Positions 50,948 through 60,698 of a stretch of 64,000 nucleotides of DNA are shown piece after piece. The notes beneath the pieces were generated by a model. That model searched no databases. It was not told the origin of the DNA and was given only the letters and a program-made list of their open reading frames with translations. How positions within the stretch are numbered: position 1 is the first letter of the stretch; the number at the start of each line of letters is the position of its first letter. A program made the position numbers and the translations under genes. Origin of the DNA: Vickermania ingenoplastis (Eukaryota > Euglenozoa > Kinetoplastea > Trypanosomatida > Trypanosomatidae); NCBI GenBank assembly GCA_010157825.1, contig VFSE01000166.1, positions 186,001 to 250,000 of the forward strand. Direction: 5' to 3'.

Positions 50948-51115
50948 ATGCCTGCCAGTCTTGCCCGGAGTACGGCTAAACGCATTCTCTCTCTCACGGC
51001 GCAGACTGCCCGCATCACGAAGGGTAACGCAAACGCTTGCGGCGACGACAGGGACCTGCGATTCGGCCGCATGACGGCAGTCAAAAGAGTTCCGTTCTGC
51101 TGCAGTACGAAATGA
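50948..51115 (+). CDS. Candidate 55-residue plus-strand ORF with presequence-like start
   Basis: This is the only plus-strand ORF with gene-like context. A strong C/T tract at about 50866-50918 ends in TTGCCAG, and the ATG follows 28 nt later. The peptide starts MPASLARSTAKRILSLTAQT, rich in Arg/Ser/Leu with no acidic residue, like a mitochondrial presequence, then ends after DDRDLRFGRMTAVKR and a short tail. It opposes an otherwise uniform minus-strand unit and has no family match, so it may be chance or the remnant of a longer gene. Confidence 0.22.
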   Translation: MPASLARSTAKRILSLTAQTARITKGNANACGDDRDLRFGRMTAVKRVPFCCSTK

Positions 51116-51347
51116 TGAAGGTGAGAAAGTATTTTTTTTTTGCTGGTTTGTTTGTTTTTGATTGTACTGCAGACTAACAATTAGTCTTTCAAGTGAATAA
51201 ATAAATCCAAGAAAACAAAAACAAAACCATAAATAATATTCAAACGCATAGAAGAAAAAAAGAAAAAAAAGAACAAACGAACAAAGATATATATACTGTT
51301 TTACAGAAGAGCTGTATTAACAAAAGAAACAGTAGTAAAAATTTAAA

Positions 51348-51350
<3 letters not shown>

Positions 51351-51381
<31 letters not shown>
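51351..51381. repeat. (AAT)n microsatellite
   Basis: About ten AAT units. Confidence 0.93.
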
Positions 51382-51382
<1 letters not shown>

Positions 51383-52050
51383 TGAAATACAAAATAAATG
51401 ATAATCACGGAATTATAAAATGATGCGGATACCTATGACACCATTGAACAAGATGCGAAGCAAATGAATACTGCGTGCATCGCTATAAAGAAGCGAAGGT
51501 GAAATGCAGCTCTGCTAGGAGAAAGGGCAGCTTCAAGACAGGGCAAGTGCAAGGGCGCCGTACTCTCTCTCCACCCTCCTCACTCGTACATACACACACA
51601 AAAAAAAATAAGAATACATATAATAAAAATAAGAAGAAGGAAAAAAGGACTCTGAAGCTCGACGACGACGACGATGACGGCATGATAAAAAAAATAAAAA
51701 AAAAAGGCACAAAATAAAATAATAATTGGGTTCTCTATTAAAATACTTTCGCGGAGGTTTTTTTTTAAGTATGTTGATGCCTGGAGAGAAGAAAAGGCAG
51801 GCCAGGCCACCTTCTGGTCTCCCGGAGAGCACAGGCAACGGCGCAGAGGACACCTTACGAACCTATTTTCCTACCGAAAGAAGTTGTCGATGAAAAACCG
51901 AAAGGCATCCCATCCATATGAGTTGGCGAATGACGCTCACACAACGCGCAACAATTCTCGCTCCGAGGCTCCATGGATGTACAGGGTTTGTTTTGGTTTC
52001 TTTGTTGCATCTTGTGGCCCAGCCCGTTCATCCAGGTACCCCCTGTGTCC

Positions 52051-54435
52051 CTAAGGACTTGCTGACATTTCTGTGGAGCGGGGAGCGCCGAGTTTGTTGC
52101 TCATCCGCTTGTTTAAGACGTACAAGCTGCTGATTTGGCGCTGAAAGGTGGACGGCGTCGAGTGAATTGGGGGAGCCGGGACGGAGACTCGCTTTTGAGA
52201 GCTGTGCTGCACAACGGCCCTTCTTGCTTTCGATGAGCCGGCGTACCGTCCAAACCGATTCCTGCCGCAGCTGGACTCTCCAAAAGGGTTGTCACTCTGG
52301 TTCCCGGAGCTAAGCAAGCCGGAGCTGGCGGAGTCGTCCGGGTTCGGATTCCTCCTCTCGCGCTCCTGCAGGTAATGCCTACTGACCAAGATGAGCGCCT
52401 CGTCGGAGGTCAGCCGCTTGCTGGAATCCCTGTTGAGCATTCCAGAGAGAAGCGTCACCCAAGGCTCGCCGTACTCTGTTGGAATACGAGGCAAATTTGG
52501 GTCGATGATATCCTCCAGCTTCGTGAAGGGCAGCCGCCCTGTGAGGAGCGTGTAGAGGGTCACACCCATCGCCCAAATATCAACCGTTTTCCCGGGGGCC
52601 CGCTTCCGCGTCCATAACTCCGGGGCAAGAAACAGCATGGTCCCGCGTGTGCCACGCACCAGTGGACCATCGTCGAGGCCGATCTGAGCAGAGTTGAGAG
52701 CGTCGACGCTGTTGGTCATGAGACGCTCTAGCTTGGCGCGGTACTCATTGTCGAAGGTTTCTGCGACGCCGAAGTCGGCGAGATACACGCGCTTCTCCGT
52801 ACTAATGAGAATGTTTTCCGGCTTGATGTCGCGGTGTACAACGTCCCGCCGATGGAGGTACACCAGCCCGGTCAGCATCTGCTTCGCGTATCCAACTAAT
52901 TCGCGAGCGTCGATCGGCTCACACACAACGTCTGTATTGGGCCGCATTTCTAACTTCCGAATGGGCCCGTCGTCAATGTATTGCATCACCAGGCACAGCA
53001 CGGAGGCGGTGGGGTCGTCGATGATCTCGTACACGGAGACGATATTCTTGTGCCGCAGCTTCTTCACAATATCGATCTCGCGGAGAAAGCCCATATACAC
53101 CTGCTGCGACTCCGAGGGACCACCGACGCGGAACTTCGTGCTGGTCCGCCGCACCTGCTTGATGGCGACCAGGCGGTTCTTGCTGTTGTCGTAGGCTAGT
53201 TTCACCTTGCTAGTGGACCCACGCCCGATCTCCTTGATGATGCAGTACCCGTTGATGTACTTGGCGCCGGTTTTCCGGTCCTTGCGCTTCCTGAGCCGCA
53301 CTGTCTCGCAGGTGTCTATCATAAAGCTTCGCATGCTTTCCAGTTCATCCTCCAGCTGCGTGGCGCCGGAAGGTGGTCCGCCTGCCGGCACGTCGATAGT
53401 GTTCGGGAGGGGCGTCTCGTCCGCGTCGCTCTTCCTTCGTTGGTTGAGGTGCAACGGGCGGGAGATGGGGCCGCAGAAGTGCGTAACGAAGTTGAGGCCG
53501 CCGCGCACCACCGCTGGCGTGGTCCCCTCCTCTTGAATGACCACGCGGAGCGGCGGCGGGGACGGTGGTGAGGTAGGGTTACCGATCCCGTCCGCGTCAA
53601 ATGGCATGACCGGCGAGTTCCGCTCCTCAGACGGCAGGCCCTCGCCTCCGTGGCAGGTCTTGTTCACGAGAGTAGGTGAGAAGAAGTCGCTCCCCTCGTT
53701 GCGGATCAGCTCACCACCCTCATCCGTTTTATCCTGCTCCGAGGTACCTGGCCCGCTAGTGGGGAGTAGCGTCTTGCATATAAATCCGAGGCTACTAGTG
53801 TGATTGCTCGGGAACAGGATCTTGGATGTGGCGGTGGGCGTGGGCTCAGGGTCGGGGTTTGGTGGCTGTATGCTGTTCCGACGAACGTCACGTATAATGG
53901 AGCCCATGGAGCCCATGGTAGGGTTCGACTCTGAGAAGCTGCTATACGAACTGTTGGAGAGCGAGGAGTTCTCCAAATCTGGATCGGCGTGATCTGGGGA
54001 AGCCAAGTAGGTCCACAGGTCCTCTACATAAGGGCTCATTTGCGGGCTGGGAAGCTGGCTCGGAAGGGCGGAATCCTTGGATCGTGCACTATGATCAGCG
54101 TCAAAGAAAACTCGCTGGGCGTTTGCTGCGTCCTTCAACGAGGGGCTGAAAATCGAGCGAATACTCCCGGCGTCCGTCACGGAAAAGGGTTTGAAGCGGT
54201 CATCGGCTGTGTAGCGCGACACGTCCACCCGGGACTCCATGATGGGCATGAGGTTGACTCTAGGGCACGAGTTGTTCCCTCGTCGACGCTGGCCGGAACT
54301 CTTCGAGTGCAACGGAGAGTGCGCCTGCACCCGATCTCGCAGGGACTTGAGCAATGCCACCAGCTCCTCCTTGCTCATTGCGTCAAAGTCTGCCCTGCAG
54401 AGATCCTTCTCCAGATCCTGGAGAAAGCAATTCAT
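52051..54435 (-). CDS. CAMKK-like Ser/Thr protein kinase
   Basis: The 794-residue product is read from MNCFLQDLEKDLCRADFD at 54435; upstream the frame has only TTG. The kinase domain spans about 400-690: glycine loop IGRGSTSKVKLA near 405, VAIKQV (catalytic Lys), HRDIKPENIL near 530 with the HRD Asp, DFGVAE near 555 and GTMLFLAPEL near 590. The long insert before the APE (LMTNSVDALNSAQIG) and the D-G-P-I-R-K-L-E segment after the hinge resemble CAMKK/LKB1-activating kinases rather than CDPKs. The 400-residue N-terminus is Ser/Pro-rich with a short helix (SKEELVALLKSLRDRVQ). All catalytic residues are present, so it should be active, possibly upstream of an AMPK-type kinase. Confidence 0.9.
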   Translation of the reverse strand: MNCFLQDLEKDLCRADFDAMSKEELVALLKSLRDRVQAHSPLHSKSSGQRRRGNNSCPRVNLMPIMESRVDVSRYTADDRFKPFSVTDAGSIRSIFSPSLKDAANAQRVFFDADHSARSKDSALPSQLPSPQMSPYVEDLWTYLASPDHADPDLENSSLSNSSYSSFSESNPTMGSMGSIIRDVRRNSIQPPNPDPEPTPTATSKILFPSNHTSSLGFICKTLLPTSGPGTSEQDKTDEGGELIRNEGSDFFSPTLVNKTCHGGEGLPSEERNSPVMPFDADGIGNPTSPPSPPPLRVVIQEEGTTPAVVRGGLNFVTHFCGPISRPLHLNQRRKSDADETPLPNTIDVPAGGPPSGATQLEDELESMRSFMIDTCETVRLRKRKDRKTGAKYINGYCIIKEIGRGSTSKVKLAYDNSKNRLVAIKQVRRTSTKFRVGGPSESQQVYMGFLREIDIVKKLRHKNIVSVYEIIDDPTASVLCLVMQYIDDGPIRKLEMRPNTDVVCEPIDARELVGYAKQMLTGLVYLHRRDVVHRDIKPENILISTEKRVYLADFGVAETFDNEYRAKLERLMTNSVDALNSAQIGLDDGPLVRGTRGTMLFLAPELWTRKRAPGKTVDIWAMGVTLYTLLTGRLPFTKLEDIIDPNLPRIPTEYGEPWVTLLSGMLNRDSSKRLTSDEALILVSRHYLQERERRNPNPDDSASSGLLSSGNQSDNPFGESSCGRNRFGRYAGSSKARRAVVQHSSQKRVSVPAPPIHSTPSTFQRQISSLYVLNKRMSNKLGAPRSTEMSASP

Positions 54436-55644
54436 CGTCAGACTACTAGAGGGGTAGTAGGGCACAACTTGATGTGAAAAGAATGGGCTGTACAATAACG
54501 TTGAGTCAATATCGTCCTGGTTGGAGAGCTTGCGGAACTAGTGTGAGCGACTCTGATTCGAGCAATGGCACCGCACCGCACCGCGCACTAACGCTACCAC
54601 TTGGAGATCGTGTCCAGAAGCACTTTTCTTTCCAGAATTTTTGAACAAGAGTTCCTGACGTACCGAAAAGAATGTACAAAGATCGAGAGGAAACCACCAC
54701 TTTTCCTTTTTTTTTGAGAATGTAGAAAAGAAAAAAAGAAGCTGTTTGGTTACTTGGGTTTCAATAGTATGATATATAAGGTGGTACGAATTTCTATGAC
54801 GGCGGCGTTCGATGCGATCTCTACCGAATAAAGTGTATTAATGGAAACTAAAGAACAACAACCAAATACCGTGGAAAAAAAAGTTTCAAAACAAACAGGA
54901 TGTAGATGAACAAACAACAACAACAACAAAAAAGATAGTATATCAGCGAGAAGTAGAGTAACAAATGAAAAAAAAAAGGAAAAAAAAACTACCAAACACA
55001 GTAGTCAAATTTGTCTTGATTATTCCGTCTGCACTGCAGTACAGAAAGACGCGGAAAAATATATCAATCCACAGAAAATGTAGAACGTATTCACAACAGT
55101 AGCATATATGTCACTAACAGAAAAGAAAAAGAAAAACAAACAGAAAAAGCAACTAAGAAGAAGAAAGAAGGGGAGGGAGGGCATGGAGAGGTCTGGAGAG
55201 TATCTAGCATAGAATAGAAGGGCCAGCATAAAGCTGGTCCTTCATTGCATCCATCTCTCCGGCATGGAGTGAAACCAGTCGCCCCGCTGGAGGCGGTTGT
55301 GAGGAATTATGTTTATACTTGAATAGGGAATAACGGCTTCGCTTCCTGGTCCTAGGTTGAGGCTACAGGGGCTACCCTTGAATAAAAACGATCTACGCCT
55401 GGCACTGGCTGTGAGTGCCGCAAGGCGACACTCCACCTCTTGGGCTATTCATATCGTACCAGCACGATACGATAACAGCTGCATCGAAGCGGTAACAAAC
55501 AACGCACACCGCACTGGTGCCAAACTGCACTTCCAGAGTCAAAAGAGAGATAGCGGCGAATGCCTTCTCTCGCTTTCGTCTTTCTCGACACCACCGGGTG
55601 ATGTGGAATCACATCACACCGCATTGCACTGCAGCTTTTTCAAG
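54436..55644. other. Long intergenic gap with several pyrimidine tracts
   Basis: Tracts that are T/C-rich on the coding strand occur at about 54722-54745, 54965-54990 and 55120-55180. No ORF with normal composition is present; this is the 3' UTR of the proteasome gene and the leader region of the kinase. Confidence 0.5.
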
Positions 55645-56382
55645 TTATTCCTGGTCGGCCTTTTTCTTGCGTGCCTCCTCCTCACGCTCCTTCTCCACCT
55701 TCTCTGCAAACTGCCCCAACTCCTTCTCGTTGAGGTATCCGGACTCGTGGTGCTTGATAACCAGCAGCTCGATGTTCTTGGAGCCGCTTTCAACAACCTC
55801 TAGCAAGGACTTGATCGCGAAGTGTATGCACTCGTCGCGGGACATATCATCCCTGTAGTTCTTCTCCATGTACTCCACAACGGTTTGGTCGTGGCGCCCA
55901 ATGGCGACCGCCTTCCACGCGGTGTTCATTCCCGACGGGTCTGTCTTCCAGAGCTGCGGGACGCCGTCCTCGTTGAACCCGCCAATAATGGTAGAGACGC
56001 CGAAGGGCCGACTGCCACCGCGCTGGGTGGAATTCTGCTGCACGCCGGCTACAAAGCGGGCCAGTATGTCCACGTCAATGGAATCCTCGTAGTTGAGGCG
56101 GAAACGCTGGCACTCCAGCTGGGCCTTGTTGATCAGGACACGGGCATCCGCAGAGAGGCCTGCAAAGGCAAGAAAGATGTGGTCGTCGACCCTACAGATC
56201 TTCCGCAGCGTTCGGCTATCCTGGAGCTTCTGGGCGGAGCGCTTCTCCACGGCGATGATGATGGTGTCCTTCCCTCGGACACCGAGGCCCACCAGGCCCT
56301 TCTTGACGGACTCCTGGGCGTATTCCACCTGGAACAGATGGCCGTCCGGGGAGAAGACGGTGAGAGCGCGATCGTAGCTCAT
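55645..56382 (-). CDS. PSMA7: 20S proteasome subunit alpha4 (PSMA7 type)
   Basis: The 245-residue product has the alpha-subunit signature at its start, MSYDRALTVFSPDGHLFQVE then YAQESVKKG, and reads through the family: GVRGKDTIIIAVEKRS, FAGLSADARVLINKAQ, SRPFGVSTIIGGF, TDPSGMNTAWKAVAIGR and IKSLLEVVESGSKNIEL. The combination best fits alpha4/PSMA7 rather than alpha2 or alpha3. The highly charged C-terminal tail (EKVEKEREEEARKKK) is typical of this subunit. It forms part of the outer ring of the 20S core and is not proteolytic. Length is normal and the ATG at 56382 is certain. Confidence 0.97.
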   Translation of the reverse strand: MSYDRALTVFSPDGHLFQVEYAQESVKKGLVGLGVRGKDTIIIAVEKRSAQKLQDSRTLRKICRVDDHIFLAFAGLSADARVLINKAQLECQRFRLNYEDSIDVDILARFVAGVQQNSTQRGGSRPFGVSTIIGGFNEDGVPQLWKTDPSGMNTAWKAVAIGRHDQTVVEYMEKNYRDDMSRDECIHFAIKSLLEVVESGSKNIELLVIKHHESGYLNEKELGQFAEKVEKEREEEARKKKADQE

Positions 56383-56829
56383 GACGGTGCCGGTACGGAA
56401 AGGGAAGGGAAGTCAAAAGGGAGTGCTGCGAATAATAACAAACCCCTCGTGAAAGCAAGGGGAGCGAATAGGCAATAGCTAGTGGCTGCGTCGGTAGGCA
56501 AATGGAATGTAATATGGAATGTAATACGTATGAGAAGGAATGAAAAAAGAAAAAAAAAGAAATAATAATAATAAATGACACAGACGACAAAGCAACAAAT
56601 ATAAATAAAGAACACAAGAACACATTTATGAACTAGACACTAAACATTATAGCGCAGACGCTCAACCTGGGGGGCAGCTTCAACATGGCCCCTGCTTCAC
56701 CACAGCACTCTTCTTTTTTGTTTGTTTTTCTTTTTGCTCGAGTATGGCGCGCACATTTTTGCATCGCCCAACAGCAGGGGGAGGAGGGGGGGAAAGGGAA
56801 AGGGGGCTCTGTTCTCCTTTGATGGGGAG
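56383..56829. other. Intergenic gap
   Basis: It contains the proteasome leader (C/T-rich near 56400-56415 on the coding strand) and A-rich 56535-56610. No gene is supported. Confidence 0.55.
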
Positions 56830-57921
56830 CTAGAAACGCCAAACGTAGTCCAGCGGGTCCAGCGCGCATTGGACGTGCTCCGACACCCATTCCTCGGGTC
56901 GGGACTGCTTGGGGGTCGTTGGGATGGCCTCTATCATTCCATCCGACCCGATGATGAACGGGACCATAACGGTGCCGCACATGGGGCTTTTGAGTACCTG
57001 TACCCGGTGCACGCGGCGGGGAGGCTGCTCTTGTGAGAGAAACCAGCCAGGCGCAACAGACATTCGCACGTTCATGGCATGACTGAACGCCCGGCTGATG
57101 ACGTCTGGGACCTGCAGGCGGAAATAGCCCATTCCGTCCGTGAGACATCGAACGCTTGCGGTGGTGAGCCACAGAACCACGAGGTTGTGCCGAAGGGCCA
57201 TAGCCTTCCACAGGTCGACCAAGGAGCTTGCCAGCTCAAGCCGATCTCTCGCCTCTTGTGCGGAGACGTCGCTGTTGAAACTGCGCTGGAGGAGCAGCGT
57301 AACATCCTCCAGCACAACGAGGCGCAGGTGACCTGCTTGCATAGCATTTAGGGAGTCTCGCACAGCTCTGGTGCGCTCCATCAGCTCGTGCCCCCCCTCG
57401 ACTCCTGCGAGCAGAAGACGGTTGTGCCACCCTGCCCCTGTCTCCGCCTCTTCGGCAAGAAACAGCTCGTCGAGAGTCGTGTCGCCGGGCGATGGATGAA
57501 GCCACATGGCGCTGGCGGACCTATCCACCTGGAGGAGGTCTTGTGCCATGCGAGCCGCCAGCAGCCGGCACGGGCTGCGCTCGATGATGGGGCAACCCCC
57601 CCGGCCTGCTGTCGTGGATTGAGCGCTGATCAACTCCACGAGAGACTGTGGGTGTAAACCGCCGAAGAGGGCGTGGTCCAAGGCCTCGATGCCTGTTGGG
57701 ATGGGGGGTGGGCGGGGGTCCGCCGTGGAGGCCTCGTGCGTCCCCTGCAGCATCTCCCACGTCGAGGTGATGGGCACCCCGAGCCGGTACTCGTTGCCGA
57801 CGCGGCGCAGTTCGCGCCGGACCTGGACCTCACTCCAGTGCTGCTGGGCCATGATGTCGCTCAGGGGCTGCTGCAGGAGGGTGGAAGCGGTGATGTGCGG
57901 CGTAGACGCGTCGCAGTGCAT
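56830..57921 (-). CDS. RAD51-paralogue-like protein lacking a normal Walker A
   Basis: The 363-residue product is read from MHCDASTPHITAS at 57921; the upstream open frame is low-complexity leader. IPTGIEALDHALFGGLHPQS near 75-95 is the RecA/RAD51 entry motif (S/P-T-G-x-x-x-L-D-x-x-L-G-G-G). The P-loop should follow, but the sequence there is AQSTTAGRGGCPIIERSPC, with no GxxxxGK[ST]. A Walker-B-like strand, LRLVVLEDVTLLL, lies near 203. A later NLVVLWLTTASVRCL resembles the RecA L2-adjacent strand. Members of this fold pair with RAD51 in recombination repair, and XRCC2-like paralogues tolerate Walker A loss. An ATP-independent scaffold role is inferred. The C-terminus may hold a small beta domain. 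Confidence 0.72.
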   Translation of the reverse strand: MHCDASTPHITASTLLQQPLSDIMAQQHWSEVQVRRELRRVGNEYRLGVPITSTWEMLQGTHEASTADPRPPPIPTGIEALDHALFGGLHPQSLVELISAQSTTAGRGGCPIIERSPCRLLAARMAQDLLQVDRSASAMWLHPSPGDTTLDELFLAEEAETGAGWHNRLLLAGVEGGHELMERTRAVRDSLNAMQAGHLRLVVLEDVTLLLQRSFNSDVSAQEARDRLELASSLVDLWKAMALRHNLVVLWLTTASVRCLTDGMGYFRLQVPDVISRAFSHAMNVRMSVAPGWFLSQEQPPRRVHRVQVLKSPMCGTVMVPFIIGSDGMIEAIPTTPKQSRPEEWVSEHVQCALDPLDYVWRF

Positions 57922-58264
57922 CGCTGGTGGAATGGGATCCAATACGCTGGAATGGTGGATGGTAGGGCAGTAGTGTGTCAGGGCGTGGCAGTCGCTATGC
58001 ACATATCGCGGCGTGCTCTCTGTAGCCGAGATACAGGAAGAATCTTGTACGACATAAAAAAAAAAAGTTGAAGTAGTAGTGAGAGTCAAGAAAGAAAAAA
58101 AAAAAACTTGGCTTGGAGCAGTGCCGTCCCAGCCCCTCTCGTGGAGAGGGAAATAGAAGGAAAACGGTGTCTTGAACAGTGGCAAAAAGGCATCGGCGCC
58201 GTCAAACAGTAGCCATTACGACTACGGTTGTAGATTACTCAGAGTTTATATATATATACTTTTG
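57922..58264. other. Intergenic gap
   Basis: It includes an A-rich tract at 58050-58107 (T-rich on the coding strand), the likely acceptor region of the RAD51-like gene, and a short (TA)n at 58248-58257. Confidence 0.55.
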
Positions 58265-58648
58265 TTAGGCAGTGACGCCTGACGAGCCCTTCTTCAGAGT
58301 CTCAAACACATCATTCATGACCGCCGCTAGCTGGAGATCCAGATCGGTTACCTGATTCCCTGCATCGTGGGTGTTCAGCTCCACTGCCACTCGGTTGTAC
58401 GTGTTGCACCAGGTTGGATGGTGGGCCATGTCTTCGCACGTCTTCCCGACGGTGTTCATGAACGCCAGAGCCTCGTTAAAGTCGCGAAATACAAACTCCT
58501 TCCGGATGCCGCAGCGGTGATTGGAGTTCGCGGACCATCCCGGCAGCTGCAGCAGCGCTTGCGTGATCATTGGGGCAGAGAGCGGGCGACTGAGCGCAGC
58601 CCGAGATGGGGCTGCACAACACAAATAGAAGCGGCAGGCACGAAGCAT
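58265..58648 (-). CDS. Pterin-4a-carbinolamine dehydratase
   Basis: The 127-residue product from the ATG at 58648, or 101 residues from the internal ATG at 58570 (MITQALLQLPGWSANSNH), has the PCD/DCoH pattern: PGWSANSNHRCGIRKEFVF, FRDFNEALAFMNTVGKTCE, then the active-site motif EDMAHHPTW with two His, a following Tyr (NTYNRVAVEL), then T-H-D and TDLDLQLA. The enzyme dehydrates 4a-hydroxytetrahydrobiopterin, recycling the cofactor after aromatic amino acid hydroxylation. The first 26 residues of the longer form (MLRACRFYLCCAAPSRAAL) could be a mitochondrial presequence, so both starts may be used. Confidence 0.93.
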   Translation of the reverse strand: MLRACRFYLCCAAPSRAALSRPLSAPMITQALLQLPGWSANSNHRCGIRKEFVFRDFNEALAFMNTVGKTCEDMAHHPTWCNTYNRVAVELNTHDAGNQVTDLDLQLAAVMNDVFETLKKGSSGVTA

Positions 58649-58897
58649 ATTCGAACGCAAATACACGTTATACTAAATTCGAGCTAGAGATTAGGCAGAA
58701 GGCGTGGGGAGAGGAGTACTGCAAGGCTACACAACTTATGCAAGTCCTTTCCACGTTAAAAGCAAAGCAGCAGTGGTTTCCTGGTAGCGGAGAGGAGAGG
58801 AAAGAGAGAAAAGTTCAAGTTTGTGAGTCACGACGGGGAGGGGCTGAATCACCTCACCGGTGTGAAAGGTGTGTATGTGCGGCACTTCTTGAGAGCC

Positions 58898-59122
58898 TCA
58901 GTCCCTTTCATTCTTCGTCTGCGCCTCAAAAGAGAGCTGAGCCTCATACTGACTCCGTAGAATGGCCGCGTCAGCATCAAGGCGCTGCAGAATGCGTTTT
59001 AGTGCTTCCCGTTCTCGAAGGGCATCCTCCAGCTTTGCTTCGACAAATCCCTGCAGTCGCTGATATGTTTCAGTATCGACAAAGTAATCGATTTCCCTCT
59101 CTCTTCGGCGCTCACGAGGCAT
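58898..59122 (-). CDS. 74-residue charged coiled-coil protein
   Basis: The frame from the ATG at 59122 encodes MPRERRREREIDYFVDTETY and then a nearly continuous helix (RLQGFVEAKLEDALRERE, ALKRILQRLDADAAILRS) with heptad spacing and an acidic end. It is too short for family assignment. Composition and the even helical design argue that it is real. It resembles small subunits of larger complexes such as prefoldin-like or kinetochore coiled coils, but no specific match is claimed. Spacing to both neighbours (about 250 and 390 nt) is normal for separate trans-spliced mRNAs. Confidence 0.68.
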   Translation of the reverse strand: MPRERRREREIDYFVDTETYQRLQGFVEAKLEDALREREALKRILQRLDADAAILRSQYEAQLSFEAQTKNERD

Positions 59123-59511
59123 GGAGATTGGTCTACTAGTCGTTCCTTTATCTAAACTGTGTGAGCGCACTACTCGCAAACACAGTAAGGCGACACTGCC
59201 GGTTTTTTTTGTTGTTGTTGTTCTATACTTTCCTTTTAATATTGTGTATTCCCCAACAAATACGAGTAGCCATATATATCAGTGGAAGAAACCATCAGAT
59301 GAGACGGGGGAGCACAGCAGCCAGATACCAGATGCACATCACGCGATGCAATTGCTTTTTAAGGTCCAGTTTCGGCTCTTCTTCTTCTTATTATTATTAT
59401 AACTCTCATCGCATGATTCCTCATACAACATGCACTATTGGAATTTGTAGCTGATCCGCCCTCGCTCCACAACCGCACCTGTCTCCGGGGTGGGTGGGGA
59501 GCGAAATCCCG
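59123..59511. other. Intergenic gap
   Basis: It has plus-strand (GTT)n near 59208-59222 and (TTA)n near 59386-59400. No gene is supported. Confidence 0.5.
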
Positions 59512-60078
59512 TCAGAAATAGCGCACCACATCCAGCGATCGCCCGATGTGCACGATGACCTCCGAGCCCCACTCCGCCACCGCTGATGCCAGCGCATCAT
59601 AGGCGTTACGTGAGACGATCTCAACAGGCAAATCTAGCGGTGGGTCCATCTCGATATATCCGAGCATTCCGTCTGGCTTATATTTGGGATCAGGTAGCTG
59701 CGTCAGGACCCCCTCTGCCCCAAGTGTGTCTGCCGCCAGCGCCTTCTCGTAGAGAGGGCAGACCCCGTCGTCGGTTAGCACGACGAGACCCTCCAGCCGA
59801 ATAGGCGCGCCGGTGCGCGGCTGGACAGGGAGTTGGCCGTGCCGCAGATCGGTGGCCACCTTGCAGAGGGCCGTCGACGGGAAGGGCATCACTCTGCCGC
59901 GCCGCGCCGTGCCGACCCAATCCGGTGCCGCGACGCTCAGTCGACGGACCTCCATGGGGAGGGAGGCAAGAGCCGTCGGCCGCTCGATCTCCACGCTCAC
60001 CACTAGCGCTGTCTCTAGGACCAGGGCAAGGCCCAGCAGCAGCGCTGCGCTGCGCCAGAAAGGCGCAGCTTCGCCCAT
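59512..60078 (-). CDS. Secreted PA-domain-like protein 1
   Basis: The 188-residue product opens with a hydrophobic signal peptide (FWRSAALLLGLALVLETALV) at residues 7-26. The rest resembles a lone protease-associated (PA) domain: RLEGLVVLTDDGVCPLYEKA near 95 (strand, then Cys-containing loop), ADTLGAEGVLTQL near 117 (the A-x-x-x-G-A-x-G-V strand) and LDLPVEIVSRNAYDALASAV near 150 (the I-P-x-x-x-I-x-x-x-x-G-x-x-L segment). No protease, RING or receptor partner domain is attached. PA domains act as lids or ligand-binding modules in the secretory pathway. It is a paralogue of the ORF at 62357-63007 (shared WVGTARR/WVGNTRR, LGAEG, PVE). Confidence 0.68.
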   Translation of the reverse strand: MGEAAPFWRSAALLLGLALVLETALVVSVEIERPTALASLPMEVRRLSVAAPDWVGTARRGRVMPFPSTALCKVATDLRHGQLPVQPRTGAPIRLEGLVVLTDDGVCPLYEKALAADTLGAEGVLTQLPDPKYKPDGMLGYIEMDPPLDLPVEIVSRNAYDALASAVAEWGSEVIVHIGRSLDVVRYF

Positions 60079-60698
60079 GACAGAGTCTCAACGATCTCGC
60101 GCAGAGTCACTTTTTAACCCGCGATACCTAACGGAGCAGCAAGACAGAGAATAGGAATATAAAAAGACGAAGGGGGGGAGCAATGAACGACAGCGTTCTT
60201 TCTGTACACGCCTTTGGGCCTCCCGACCCGCCCCGGGGACCAAAGAAAGTCGTGACGCGAATCCACTCATTCTTGACGGGGAAGTAACCGCACTCACTCA
60301 AATTGCAAAAGTCAAGAGGAATATCATTGAATAGATCCGCTGTTTCCGCCGTTCCTCAGCAGCAACTTCCAGTTGCACTCTCACTTCGACTCCGCTCAGC
60401 TTAGCGGTGGAGGGGAGGTGGCTTGCGCTGGCCAACTCCCACTAGAATTCATCCCAAGCGGCTTCGCCGTGGTGGGGAACCACGGAGGTGGGTGTGGGTG
60501 AGATGAATATTGACACGCACACACACAGAAAAAAAAAACTGTTTGAGAGCAAGCACAAACAGAGATAGCAGTTCTAACAGAAAACAAACAGCAGCATCAC
60601 GAATAATAGTATGCTATGCGCTACATCCGGAACAAAAATAAATAGAGGAGAAGATAATTCGCAGGTGATGTGGACCTCTTCCCCAATAGGGTATAGGT
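60079..60698. other. Intergenic gap
   Basis: No supported gene. It is the leader of the PA-like gene 1 and the 3' flank of the ankyrin-like relic. An A-rich tract lies at 60527-60540. Confidence 0.5.

Larger units (their letters stand above)
50181..52050. other. Longest gap: 1.9 kb between the kinase and the PEPCK-like gene
   Basis: Mostly AT-rich with (AAT)n at 51351-51381. A GC-richer island at about 50860-51120 carries the plus-strand candidate described separately and a weak 48-codon minus ORF. The rest is low complexity. Confidence 0.5.

Noticed and set aside
50926-51180. Minus-strand ORF in the island near 51 kb.
   Set aside because: Internal ATG gives only 48 codons, composition is Arg/Leu-rich without pattern, and the plus-strand reading has the better splice context.
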